From NCBI GenBank assembly GCA_027186245.1, contig CP114497.1, positions 379,501-443,500 on the forward strand: a stretch of 64,000 nucleotides of DNA. The letters are read 5' to 3'. This document shows positions 11,560 through 21,739 of this stretch, one piece after another (the first letter of the stretch is position 1; every line of letters begins with the position of its first letter). Position numbers and translations under genes: made by a program. Below the pieces are notes generated by a model. The model was not told where the DNA came from. It worked only from the letters and a program-made list of their open reading frames with translations, and did no database searches. The DNA is from Coriaria nepalensis. Lineage: Eukaryota; Streptophyta; Magnoliopsida; Cucurbitales; Coriariaceae.

Positions 11560-12179
11560 TTTTTGCGGTTTCTCTATGGATTTCTTGATGAATTCGGTTC
11601 TGTTTATAGAGAATGGGTAACTAGGAATGCGAGGACTAGTTTGAGATAACTGTTAGAAAAAACGAGAGCCACTAGTTTTGTATGAACCTTTCATTGATTG
11701 CATTACAGAAAGAAACAAGACAGCTCTTTTTGTCTCGAGAATCGATTAGATTTTTATGATAATATCACATAATAATTACTCCCTGTTCTACACAATTAAG
11801 CATCCTTGCACTTAAAATTATGTGATGTAACATGAGTTTTCGCCATTGATTAAGATTGCAATTTGCAATAGGGAAGTAAATCAAACGTATGAAGAACGAA
11901 AACAAACTGGCCGAAATCCTTGTGGTCCGATTGCACATGGGAAAGAAGAGAATGTGAATGAAGAAGACAATTTTTGACAGCTAAAAGGAGACCTTAAGGA
12001 GCAGGCTCTATCAAGTCTTTCTGTCATGATTGGCCCATAATGAAGTAAGAACATAATATAAAGACTAATGTCCAAAATCCCTTTGTGTGGGTTGTACAAT
12101 TTACCCTTTTCCAAAGGGTTCCTTTCCATACCATGCAACTTGATCAGGTCTTATAAATATCTCATGCATATAGACAAGA
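11560..12179. other. Germin-like promoter and spacer
   Basis: The proximal part should hold the promoter of the upstream germin-like gene. The open frame at 11881-12138 (minus) has no recognisable domain. Nothing else is supported. Confidence 0.4.
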
Positions 12180-12600
12180 ATCATCAGCATCATCTATTCT
12201 GTTGTGAATAATTCTAGTTGCAAGATCTTCATTGATCTCGGAAAAGAAAGGCAGCATGTGAAGAGACAATCTAATCTAAACCCGTTTAGTATGGCATTAA
12301 AACAGTTCCTTGTTAGGCAAACGAGCTTGACTAAGTGCCTGATTGTTCCATGACAAGACTAATCAGGTTTAACTCGTTCTGTTCATCCGCTTACTCCGAG
12401 AAGCTATATCTCGAGCATTCGTTCGTACGAGGCAATGCAGTAGAGATTTTGAGATACTTCGTGATAACATTTTGTTCATTTGCAAACTTGACTAGACCTT
12501 CCTCTAATTTCAACTGTTCCTCTACGGACCAACCGGAAGTTGATCGAACATCTTCTGTATGAATGATGATGGAGTAGTAAGAATTCACAGAAAACATTAT
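12180..12600 (-). pseudogene. Decayed fragment of a SANT-like/DUF3755 family gene
   Basis: Read on the minus strand, 12391-12597 encodes STSGWSVEEQLKLEEGL and NVITKYLKISTALP, which resemble the SANT-like part of the plant DUF3755 family. After ALP the frame breaks; in the next frame ARDIASRSKRMNRTS matches the expected TVRDVALRCRWMTRK-type continuation and then stops. About 130 bases further, near 12200-12262, the frame LPFFSEINEDLATRII resembles the C-terminal PPLPVKVNEDLANSIL motif of the same family. The whole middle is missing. This supports a dead, internally deleted copy, possibly a retrocopy, since the two pieces are joined without intron-like spacing. The family name rests on remembered motifs. 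A partial repeat of its 5' part (ttgatcgaacatc) occurs at about 12540 and 12657. Confidence 0.5.
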
Positions 12601-13576
12601 TAAAAAGTAAATGGGACACAGAAGCTAGAGAGATCAGGTTTAAACGAAACCGGAAATTGATCGAACATCGTACATGTTTTTCTTTCATTTTTCTCTCCCT
12701 CGGGCAAGGTCCATCAGTTGGACCAAAATAGATGAACCTTTCGAAGTCCAGATAAGATTAGAAAGAATTGGGCCTTTCAGCCCAATTTCAAACATGTCCA
12801 GTTCCAATGTTGGAAGAAACTTAATTGGCAAACACAATCTTATATTTTCAAGGGGAGTAGACTGACAGGCCCACTTATATAGTCCAACAAAATGATACTC
12901 AGAGTGCAGGTTCTCTGCACAGAGAGACGAGGAGGGTCCCAAATGGCTCGAGCCATTAATCCTCTCTCATATAGATCATCTTATAAAATTTAAAATCAGT
13001 CTAAATCGTATTATAATTATAAATATTAATTTTATTAATTATATTAAAAATCGAATATCACATAAGCATATATTATATGTATATAAGAATCTTTGAACCT
13101 CAAATGCGGAGGAGAATCTAACCTAAAGATATAAAGATTGCCTTCATCCTTTTTCTAAGTCCTTTTTTAAGGGGACCACATTAGTAGTGCAAATTATTCA
13201 TAAGTTGCTTCCGATCAATGAAGCAAGTTCACATTATATCAAACATGTTTCATCCGAGGGGGGAACATACAAGTGAAAAAAAACACAATCATGAAGAAGA
13301 AGACATAAATCAACTTCATTCATTCAAAACATTTTTCTCTGGGAAATCATTATTATTGTCATTATTGCTTCCCCATCCACAAAATTTGGCTTAGGACAGA
13401 GAAAAAGACAGAAGCCAAAGAGACCCACCGACAAGTAATCTTTTGGCTATTATTCAAAAGCTCATAATTGATTGAAGACTTCAGCAATCTGCATTCAAAC
13501 CAGAGACATAAACTAACATCATCAACAAAACTGATACAAAAAGATCAAATAAATAAATGAATTAATAATTACTAGT
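12601..13576. other. Spacer upstream of the DUF3755 fragment, 3' of the GRF gene
   Basis: Open frames at 12674-12865 and 12685-12942 overlap on opposite strands and show no domain. The rest is AT-rich and includes the likely 3' untranslated region of the GRF gene from about 13300. Confidence 0.4.
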
Positions 13577-14184
13577 TTATGTACTTGGAGTGGAGGAGAG
13601 ATCAAGCCAGGATTCTGTGCTCTTTATGGGCCATTCCTCAAAGAAATGATGGAGTGGCTTCTGTATTTCAGCAGGTTTCTCGTTTTTCATTTGAGCTTGT
13701 GATTTGAAATCAGCTCCTAAGACAAAGCAATGAGGCTGCTGCTCTTCCTTGTTGTAAGTTCCCATCGACAATGGAGCTACCATTGAAGAACCTAAACTGT
13801 CTGGGAAGAAAGCTCTCTCATGATCCAAACCCTCCTTCTTTTCGTTTACATCCCTAGTTGCAAGAAAAAAAACAGCAAAAGACAACATAATTAGTAATTG
13901 AAGCTGAGCAAAACAGATCATTACGAAACAGGAACAGACAGGGGAAAACACGGCAAAATAGAGGATGGAAAACAGAGAAAGAAGAGCAGAACCTGTAGTC
14001 TTTATTAGATCCTGAATACAGGAGGAGCTGAGAAAACAGAGCAGAGCTTGTAGTGGTCTGAGATGAAGTATATGAAAAATCAGGAGGTCTAGAAATCGGA
14101 ATAGAAGAAGAAGAGGAGGAAGGATGATAAACTTGGGAAAATGAAATGTTTGTAGGAAAATTTCTAGTTGATGCAGCTGAATTT

Positions 14185-14216
<32 letters not shown>

Positions 14217-14691
14217 CCTACTAGCAGCTGAAGTAACTTCCACAGGCTTTCTTGAACGGTTTCTTCCTCTATGCATGTGCTTTTCACAGTACTTGGAATC
14301 AGGGTATGCTTCTTTTGAGCACCTCCATTTCTTTCCATCTGTTCTTCTGCATCTTCCTGGTTCTGGATCGCATTTTTTCCCAAAACCCATTTCAAAACAT
14401 CCCCAACCGACTGCAGAAACAGAGTCGGAAAAAAGTTAGATAAATATATTTATATATGTCAAGAGATGACTTTTGCCTGATTGAAAGAAAATATATGTAC
14501 TTACTTGGGTGGTGGGGAAAGAGCGAGGAAGAAAGAGAAGAGTCTAAGCTCCTTTTGAGGGAGTAGATAAGATCAAGTGGAATTGGAATCCCAGAAACCA
14601 TGTACTTGTAGATTAGAGCTTGAAGTTCGAGCTCTTGCCACTGGATTTGTGTAAAAGCAGAGCTGTAGTTTCTTCCACTCAAGTTCATCAT
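13577..14691 (-). CDS. Growth-regulating factor, GRF5-like transcription factor
   Basis: Three exons on the minus strand (14691-14505, 14410-13993, 13853-13577) give 293 aa. Exon 1 carries the QLQ domain ([19 protein letters not shown], then GIPIPLDL), which binds GIF co-activators. Exon 2 carries the WRC domain ([17 protein letters not shown] to [15 protein letters not shown]), with its C3H zinc motif and nuclear signal. After it come a poly-Thr run (about 11 residues from a GTA/ACT microsatellite, 14186-14217) and Ser-rich sequence. Exon 3 keeps short GRF5-like blocks ([23 protein letters not shown]). It is shorter than Arabidopsis GRF5 (about 397 aa). Intron read-through explains the rival 178- and 272-residue frames. 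The miR396 site is listed separately. GRFs promote cell proliferation in young leaves. Confidence 0.9.
14238..14259 (-). promoter_or_regulatory. miR396 target site in the GRF mRNA
   Basis: The plus strand here reads almost exactly as mature miR396 (ttccacag, an extra g, then ctttcttgaac), so the mRNA is its complement. The site encodes the RSRKPVE end of the WRC domain. The one-base bulge after miRNA position 8 is the known geometry for GRF targets in dicots. It predicts post-transcriptional repression by miR396, which restricts GRF expression to young tissue. Confidence 0.88.
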
Positions 14692-16753
14692 TTTTTTTTT
14701 CTTACAGAGAGAGAGAGAACAGAAATAAAAGGGTAAAAAATAAAGCTTTCAGAGAGGACCAACAGGAACTAGAATGAAGAAAACAACTTGGTAGACACTG
14801 CAAAAATCAGTAAAAAAACAGAGAAAGAAAAGATGGTTAATTTCTTTTTACTTTCTTTGCTTCTTGTTGGGCTGTTAGTTCAGGTTCTGAAGAACTACTA
14901 TTTATGCAGAGACTCCATTAGTTGCAGAATATTATCTCTCCTCCCCTCTCTCTCTCTCTCTTTCTTCTTGTTACTGTTTCTGAATATTATTACAGAATAC
15001 AGACTGTTTCTGAGCCTGTTTCTGGCCTGCAAGCTTCCTTTGTTACTGTTATTTGTCTCTGACATCCTTTCAGAAATCCATAAACAAATGTTCATAGAAA
15101 TATGAGAATTTTATTCATATTCCTAAAAAACTGTGCCATGTGATTATTAGCAAAAAAAAAAAAAAGGAAAAAAATAATGACTCTGTTGTATTCATTCAGT
15201 ATTCCCGAATCTTTTTCTCCTTCAAAAAAAATAAAAAATAAAAAACCACTGAAAAATTTGAAGCAACTGTGAAGCTCTGCTACAGCCAGTCTGGCATTAT
15301 AGATATAGGCCAAAAATCATCCTCAAGACTTTTTCACTTTTTACAGCCTCCACATCACTTCTTTGACATTAAAATGGATAGATAGATACACACTAAATAT
15401 AGTCTAACGATAAGTTCTCCTTGAGATTAACTACAACACAAGCAGTGGTAAAACTAGTAATCAAACTCAATCTCGATTATGTCTTGTCTATTATCATCAC
15501 TTGGTCTAGTAGTTATCTATATGTTTTGGCTTCTGGACAGAGCAAGAGCAAGTGAAAATCTATTGGTAAGGAAGAGGTTTGGATTTGTTTGCTTGTCACT
15601 GAAAACACTTGTTTCTCTTTCTATCTCTCTCTTGGCTTTCTTAAAGTTAGCAGCAGGTGTCAGTGAGATGGGATAGATCACAGACTGTCACTCTGTTTCA
15701 GAAACACATGCCCTCTTCATCTTCATCTTCATCTTCTTTCTTTCACTTCTTCATTTCCTCTTCACCTTTACCCTTTATTGCAACCCCAACCTCATAACTC
15801 ACCCGCTATTATTGAACTAACTCAAAATACTCGATAGTGTTTTTCCCTGCATCTTCCTTTCTGAGCAACCCATTTTTAGTTTTTTCCCTCTTTTCTTTCT
15901 GTATCAGATCGATTAGTCATGATTCTTAAAGTTTGAAGCAACTGCTGTTCATGTCAGCTTAGGTCAGATGTTTGACCTGGTTCATTTATAGACAAATAAG
16001 ATGGGTGTCTTGTCTTATGTTTTGATGCAACTTATTTCATTGTTTATCAATTTTAAGACTTCATCAAAAGCTTTAAACATAAACAAAAGTTCGCAAAACT
16101 GCAGTCTGCATACAGTCCTAACAAAACTGGAAAGGGCATTTTCCCCCCCTACTTTTTTATTAACTAACCAAAAATAGAGAAAGCAACATGCCGTCAAACC
16201 TTTTTTTTTTTTTCCACCCTCTCTCATCAAGTTTGACCATTGGTTTTCAACGGCATCCAGTCAAAACTGGGCGGGCATTTGCATGTTATTTTTCCTAGAC
16301 TTACAGGTCATACATAGTTCATACAGACCAAACTGACCAAACACGTCTCCCGTGGCCGTATGGCCGTAGACCAGACCGTATCAATGTAAGAATGTCTCGC
16401 GTTCTAATACGATCAGTATTAAGCTAATTGATTAGAAACTGAATTTAACAATGCAGACCAAAATGTTTAGAATCAAAAGAAAGACACAAACTGTATAGGA
16501 TGAAAGGATGGGCATTTTTCATCTTGAATTCTTATGCAAATCATGTACAACGAATTAGAAGCCATCTAAAATGAGCATACAAATGGAGGAAAAATTACAC
16601 TCAACTTGTATCACTCATTGTACACTCGATGAAAACACACTAACGCTTGATGTCAAATCTGTTTCTCAGAAATGGCAAAATAAGATCTTGTTTTGATCCC
16701 AAATTCAGAAGGAAAAAGCCGTTGCTTTTTAGTTTTTAATCAGGAAGAAAGAG
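14692..16753. other. GRF promoter/leader and spacer to the proline-rich gene
   Basis: Upstream of the GRF start there are GA/CT-rich tracts (about 14704-14718 and 14940-14962), typical of a long GRF leader. TTCATC-like repeats lie at about 15716-15740. Open frames between 14788 and 16230 show no domain. The last part (about 16480-16753) is the probable 3' untranslated region of the proline-rich gene. Confidence 0.5.
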
Positions 16754-17347
16754 TCAGGAAAACTGAGTGTAATTTCCGTCGTCGGTTGTTTGAAGAAGTT
16801 GTCGTCTCTTGAATACCAAAAACCCGATTGCACAAATTTGCAGGATCAAGGCAATACCTAGAAACGAAAGCCCGGCCATTTTCCCCGTATTGAGCTTCTG
16901 CTTTGATGATTTTGGTGGTGGTGGTGGTGACGGCGGCGGATGGTTTTTATTTCCATTCGATCTGTCGTCGGATGTTGAATTAGTTGTTGAGTTGGGAGGT
17001 GCGGGTGGTGTTGGAGATTGAGGCGCTGGTGAAGGAGATGATGGAAGTGGAATTGGTGGAGATGATGGTGGAGGAGGTGGTTCAGGTGCCGGTGAAGGAG
17101 ATGATGGAGACGGAATTGGCGGACATGATGGTGGCGGAGGTGGTGGTGGAGGAGGAGGAGGCGGAGGCGGTGGAGGAGGTGGAGGCGGAGAAGGAGGAGG
17201 AGGAGGCGGCGGCGGCGAAGCTGTTACATCTAGCGGCTGAGATTCAACGATGACAGAAGAGAGAAAAATAATGGAAAAAACATAAATTAGAAAGATGAAG
17301 GTTGATGATGATGATAATAAGGGCGGCGGCGGCTGCGGCGGCCCCAT
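16754..17347 (-). CDS. Proline-rich, extensin-like single-pass membrane protein
   Basis: A single-exon 197-aa protein. It has a hydrophobic N-terminal segment (about residues 14-36, ending VIVESQP) that looks like a signal peptide. A long Pro-rich stretch follows (about 44-145) with SPPPPP-type extensin/arabinogalactan motifs and poly-Pro runs. One transmembrane helix (about 157-179, AGLSFLGIALILQICAIGF) and a short basic tail starting KRRQLLQ complete it. This layout resembles the extracellular and membrane parts of PERK-type receptors, but no kinase follows. It may be a cell-wall-linked plasma-membrane glycoprotein hydroxylated on proline. Function is unknown. Long GGN/CCN repeats make indel errors possible. 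Confidence 0.72.
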   Translation of the reverse strand: MGPPQPPPPLLSSSSTFIFLIYVFSIIFLSSVIVESQPLDVTASPPPPPPPPSPPPPPPPPPPPPPPPPPPPPSCPPIPSPSSPSPAPEPPPPPSSPPIPLPSSPSPAPQSPTPPAPPNSTTNSTSDDRSNGNKNHPPPSPPPPPKSSKQKLNTGKMAGLSFLGIALILQICAIGFLVFKRRQLLQTTDDGNYTQFS

Positions 17348-18017
17348 GAAACAGAGGAGAAGGAAAGAAAAATCAATGGATTCTCACTTTCGATGGAAAA
17401 TGAGGATTTGAATTTCGTTTTCCACAGATTCCCAGCATCTGGAAAACTAAATCCTTGATTGTTCTTCTTCGTCTCAACCTCTGTATCAATAAAAATCCCT
17501 CTTTTTCAGATAATCTGTGAATTTCTCTCAAAACGATGAAAAATCTGGAATTTCCAAAAGCGGGAATGCAGAATTTTGATCGACCTGTAGCAAACACCCG
17601 CGCAAAAAAGTCCGCTGTCAGAATCACAATGCCATTTGTATTTCTATGAAGAAGAAGAAGAAGGAGAAGGAGAAGAGGGAAGGAGAGGAAATTAGGGATA
17701 AATGTTGGGATCTTTCTGGTCAGAAATGGAGAGAGGTGGAGAGAGAGACGGGGGAGGAGGGCAAGAGGCCAGAGAAGCAGGACGAAGACACTAACGAACT
17801 GACTCCCTCCAACGGTTATGTTATTTGTTTGTTTGTTTGTTTGTTTAGGAGAGAGAGAGAGAGAGAGAGAGCGTTGATTTCGTGACCTCGTCAACGCCTA
17901 AGATGAGATCTTGTAGGCCCAGTTCGTCAACATTGTGGATTTCACGTTGAAAGTGACCGTCTTTTGTTTTGTGCATTCGGCCCATCACAGTTTCACCTTT
18001 TTTTTTTGGACTGATAC
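17348..18017. other. Promoter/leader region of the proline-rich gene
   Basis: An open frame continues upstream on the minus strand (17373-17894) without a domain and ends before the ATG of the proline-rich gene; it is most likely leader. A (TTTG)n microsatellite (about 17823-17846) abuts a (GA)n tract (about 17848-17871). Confidence 0.45.
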
Positions 18018-18183
18018 GGGCCATATTAGGAATTACTTGGGCCCAGAACAAGCCCAAAATTTAGTTATCACCTCCTTTCTTCTGGAGAGGCTGTATAGTG
18101 TCTGATATTACAGCCCTGTCTCACAGAAGAACAACAAGAGCACTGTTGTCCTTCATGAAATCGCGGAATTAAATGTACGTAAT
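18018..18183. repeat. Dispersed repeat, copy 1 (partner at 27190-27333)
   Basis: This segment shares long blocks with 27190-27333 in the same orientation, for example gggccca followed by acaagcccaaaattta, tgtctcacagaagaa, aacaagagcactgttgtc, and tcatgaaatcg followed by ggaattaaatgtac. The copies differ by an insertion of about 25 bases in this copy and scattered substitutions. No protein is encoded. It is an ectopic duplication or an unrecognised non-autonomous element. Confidence 0.75.
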
Positions 18184-18308
18184 TATACTGAGTACTAACT
18201 CAAACCAAAAAAACACCAAATTTTTTCAACTTATAATTTTCTAATAATTAACCAAACGATTGGGATCATAAATTTAGAAAAATAAAATTTTATTTACAAG
18301 ATACTCTA

Positions 18309-19097
18309 ACTAATTTAAATTAATTACACTTTTTTTTTTACCCTAAATTTTATATTTTTCTTACACAACTTCACAATTTCAGTCAACCACCACTATCAAC
18401 CACCGTAGGGGAAACACAATTCTTTAAAAAAAAAAGTTGATGCAAGTTCAATCTAATTTCTCTTGAAAAAATAGAAATCCGATTCGCTTTCTCGCGAAAA
18501 TAGTAATTGAATAGATTCTATTCGTGAAAAACTGGTCAAATCAATCTGGTTTCTTCATGAGAAATCGATTGAATTGATCCGACTTCTTCACGGAAAACTA
18601 ATCGAATCTATATAGTTTCTTCATGAAAAATCAATTGAATCAACCAGTTTCTTTGCACCAAGAAACTGGAACAAACTCGATCTGGGTTCTCGTGCCAAAA
18701 CCAAATCGAATCAGATCTAGCACTTCGTGCATGAATCGGATTTGGTTCTCCGCCCGAAGAACAATGATCAGGTTTCTTTAGATTCTGGGTGCAAAGAAAT
18801 CAAATCAATTCGATAGATTTCTTTGCGAGAAATTAGATCGATTTCTTTACAAGAAACTGGATCGATTCGATCGATTTTTCATAAGAAAATCAAATTGATT
18901 CGATTAGTATTTTCACTAGAAATTATATTGAGATTTCATTTTTCCGAGAGAAATCAAATCGAGTTTCATTTTTTTTACTTTAGAAATTAGATTATTATTT
19001 TTTCTCCGCGACAGTTGATGGAAATTGTGAAGTTGTCTGCTAACAATTAGAAAAATAAATGGTTTAGTGTAAAAAAATGAAATTAATTTAAATTAGT
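18309..19097. mobile_element. Foldback-type element with inverted arms around a minisatellite
   Basis: The left arm at 18309-18387 and the reverse complement of 19014-19097 match along about 80 bases: actaatttaaattaatt is shared exactly, then a T-run with C(C/A)CTAAA, then acaacttcacaatttc exactly, then GTCAAC/ATCAAC. Between the arms lies a degenerate tandem array (separate entry). No coding frame is present. The outer edges and target-site duplications were not resolved; the right arm runs almost directly into the hairpin element at 19125. The structure suggests a non-autonomous foldback or Mutator-like element. Confidence 0.7.
18480..18990. repeat. Degenerate minisatellite, about 32-39 bp unit
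   Basis: Roughly 13-15 diverged units contain a small palindrome of the type ttcttcatgagaaa or ttctttgcgagaaat followed by an AATCGATTGAATTGATC-like stretch. Unit length drifts between about 32 and 39 bases. The array fills the middle of the foldback element and encodes nothing. Confidence 0.7.
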
Positions 19098-19124
19098 TAA
19101 ATGATAAAGATTAAGAGGTTGGTT

Positions 19125-19380
19125 CCAATTTTTTAGAGGAGCAATTTTCTATTTTGTCAAATAAGTTAATAACTCTAATTTGAAAATGTTGGATCTTAAA
19201 TAAAGAGATCAAAAGATTTTGATTGAAGTAGTAAGAAATTACTTTATCATTATTTAATTAATTTTTTTTTTATTTACTCAATTTCAACCAAAATCTTTAG
19301 ATCTCTTTACTCGAGATTTAACGATTTTAAATAAGAGATTAAATCATTTAATAAAATAAAAGATTAGCTTCTCCAACTTT
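19125..19380. mobile_element. MITE-like hairpin element
   Basis: Two arms of about 110 bases are near reverse complements. The left arm (19130-19240) contains gaggagcaattttctatttt and taaataaagagatc followed by aaagattttgattgaa. The reverse complement of the right arm (19270-19378) contains ggagaagctaatcttttatt and gagtaaagagatc followed by taaagattttggttgaa. Only about 30 T/A-rich bases separate them. There is no coding capacity. It directly abuts the foldback element. Confidence 0.72.
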
Positions 19381-20064
19381 ATTAGTTTCCCCCATATATA
19401 TCATATATAATTTATTAAGCGGTTTAATTTATTATCATATTTTGATATTCCATTTTCAAAATTTGAAATATTACTCAATAAAAAATGAAATTTAATAATT
19501 CATAATGTATACATAGAATTTAATGCTCTTTTTTTTTCTTTTTTTTTTTAATCAAAAGAAAGATTTATTAAATGGGGATAATGTATAAAGATATATATAA
19601 TTATAAACCTAAATTCTTTAAATAAATTTAGAAAATATGAGAAATATATATACACTCACTAATTAAGATTACGTATCTTAAAACTCGAGATCGGGTAAAA
19701 AATATAATGTCCCGCGTTTTAAACTTCAAGAATATATCATTAAAAACAACATAATTTAATTATTATCTCATTATTAACAAAACTCATAAATTCTAATACA
19801 AATATCTAAATAAATAATATCCAAAGAAGAAGTTTTATAAAAAATATCACACTTTTGATATGTCTAAGGATTTGAAACTGAAATATCTAGTAGAATAGAT
19901 AAATAAAGAAAATATGTCAATAATAAACTTAAAAACTTTGTAGAATATTGAAAATGCTTCTAAAATAAAATTAAATAAATATCAAAACAAGATGAAAAGA
20001 ATAAAAACTAATTGAAAAGGCATGATCCTCGCTCGCAAGTAAAAAATTCTCAAAGAAAGATCAT
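19381..20064. other. AT-rich intergenic DNA
   Basis: Very AT-rich sequence with no domain-bearing frame, no RNA gene and no repeat I could define. Confidence 0.4.
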
Positions 20065-20869
20065 GAGAGCCGGTGCACTTAAGTTTAAATTAAAAGAGAA
20101 AAAGTAGATTATTTTAAAATTTACCCCTCGATACATTTTTAAAATAGTTTCTTTTTTTGTTGTTGTATTTTTACCCTTTTAAAATTGAAAAAAAAATGAA
20201 ATTACCAATTAACCTCTTAAAAGTTAAACCTCATTTCCTCCTTCCTCCTATAATACTCAACTTTTTCCCTCTTTCATTCCTCTCAAAATCCTAAATCCCC
20301 AAACTCCCGGATAACTCACTCTCTCTTTCATTTCTAACCAATATCTTACTTTTCTCTTCGTTTCACCTTAAATCTGCCCCCTCAAAACGAAATCTTCATC
20401 TACTCTCTACTCTATACTTTTGCACTCTTCACACTCAGAATAAGCATTCTCATTCTCTTATCTCACTCACTCACTCATCAATATTCATTCTCTTCTCTCA
20501 CTCGGCAATATGGAGGATAATTGACCCGGAGAGTATGAAAATTAGATGGTATGTTTTGTATTTAAAGAAATTATTATATGATTTAGAGTTTAAGTTTGAG
20601 CTTGATCTATGGGTGTGGGTAGTCTAAGATGCACTTTGCATCTCAGACCAAAATATGAAATTTTGATTGCATCTTATACCGAAATTCAAAATGTGAAATT
20701 CTGATCTCGAATTTTTATAAATATAAATAAATTGAAATTATTTGTTTATTTACTACTTTCAGGGTGATCTATAAGTTAGACTTTCTCGCGTGCATAAACT
20801 TGAGGATTATTTTTCATTATTCACTATCGTTCGAAGTTGCATGATATCTTGGTATGATTAAGAGAAAAT

Positions 20870-21470
20870 TTAATTACAAAAAGTTAGAAATGTTTAGTAA
20901 ATTATGCTTTAGACACTTCTTAAAAGTTGATGAGAGGCTTACATTCTCTACCCAAATAGTTAATTCTTTGATTTTCCGTCGGACTCAATAATAAAAAGTA
21001 TGAGGCATGGTATGTTATAAGTAGTCAACCTCTTCCTTACTCAATAAAAGAGTCCGCTCTTATTACTAGATTAAGATGTCATAAGACATCAGCCTCTTTA
21101 CTAGTCGAAGTCAGGAAAAATACTGAATACTTGAATTACTAGTTCAAAGGAAATGATAGTATTACATGTGGTCACCTCATAGAGATTTTCAAAAATATAG
21201 AGAATATAACTAACAAAATGGCATTATCGAGATGCAGATGAAACGATAAAGATTGATGATCTAAACGTGAAGTTAGCGCTTTTTATTTTTTGGTGGTTTC
21301 CCTCATAGGTTTAAGGGAGTCACATAAAATACCATGTCAATGTTTATATTTAGTCTCGGATATGGATTTTTTCAATAATTATCTTTGAGGTAAAATAGTT
21401 CTTGAGAGAACTATACAAAGCATTAAAAGGGATGACCTTGTGAAGAAGTTCGTTAGAGTTGCAAGTAGAG
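20870..21470 (+). pseudogene. DUF1985 domain relic (Mutator-like element cargo)
   Basis: Pieces in shifting frames give LEMFSKLCFRHFLKVDERL, TQIVNSLIFRR, KYEAWYVISSQPLPYSIKES, ALITRLRCH, DDLNVKLALFIF and, after 21360, DMDFFNNYL, a stop, GKIVLERTIQSIKRD. Together these follow the plant DUF1985 profile (GHFL, hLLLRR, ALITGLRCG-like, KLALLYFL, and the final D-x-FNxYxWGxxxxExT). Stops and frameshifts break every block, so no protein is made. It belongs to the surrounding Mutator-like element. Confidence 0.72.
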
Positions 21471-21739
21471 AAAAAACGGATGTTAAGTTTTGATTTATAG
21501 TTTTTATTGAGTCCCTTACTCAATTTTCTGCTTGCCTTTCAAGTAATTAGTCTTCGTTTTGATTTATAGTTAGTTTTTATTACTTAATAACTTTCAATGA
21601 TTTTTTTTATAATAATGATAAGTATGGATGCTTGAAGCGATTTCAAGCATTGGAGAGACTTTTAGGGAACGTTTAAAGAAAATTCTTAAGCCATAGATCT
21701 TAGATGAAGCCATGCATTCTAGTAAATCAATACTGGAGA

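Noticed and set aside
12685..12942. 85-residue frame on the minus strand upstream of the DUF3755 relic
   Set aside because: No domain, overlapped by an equally long frame on the other strand, and no splice link to the relic that I could support.
16809..17253. Gly/Val- and Glu-rich frames opposite the proline-rich gene
   Set aside because: They are antisense readings of proline codons and have no independent support.
17373..17894. 173-residue frame upstream of the proline-rich gene
   Set aside because: Low-complexity Ser/Leu-rich translation of CT-rich leader sequence; it ends before the proline-rich ATG and lacks any domain.
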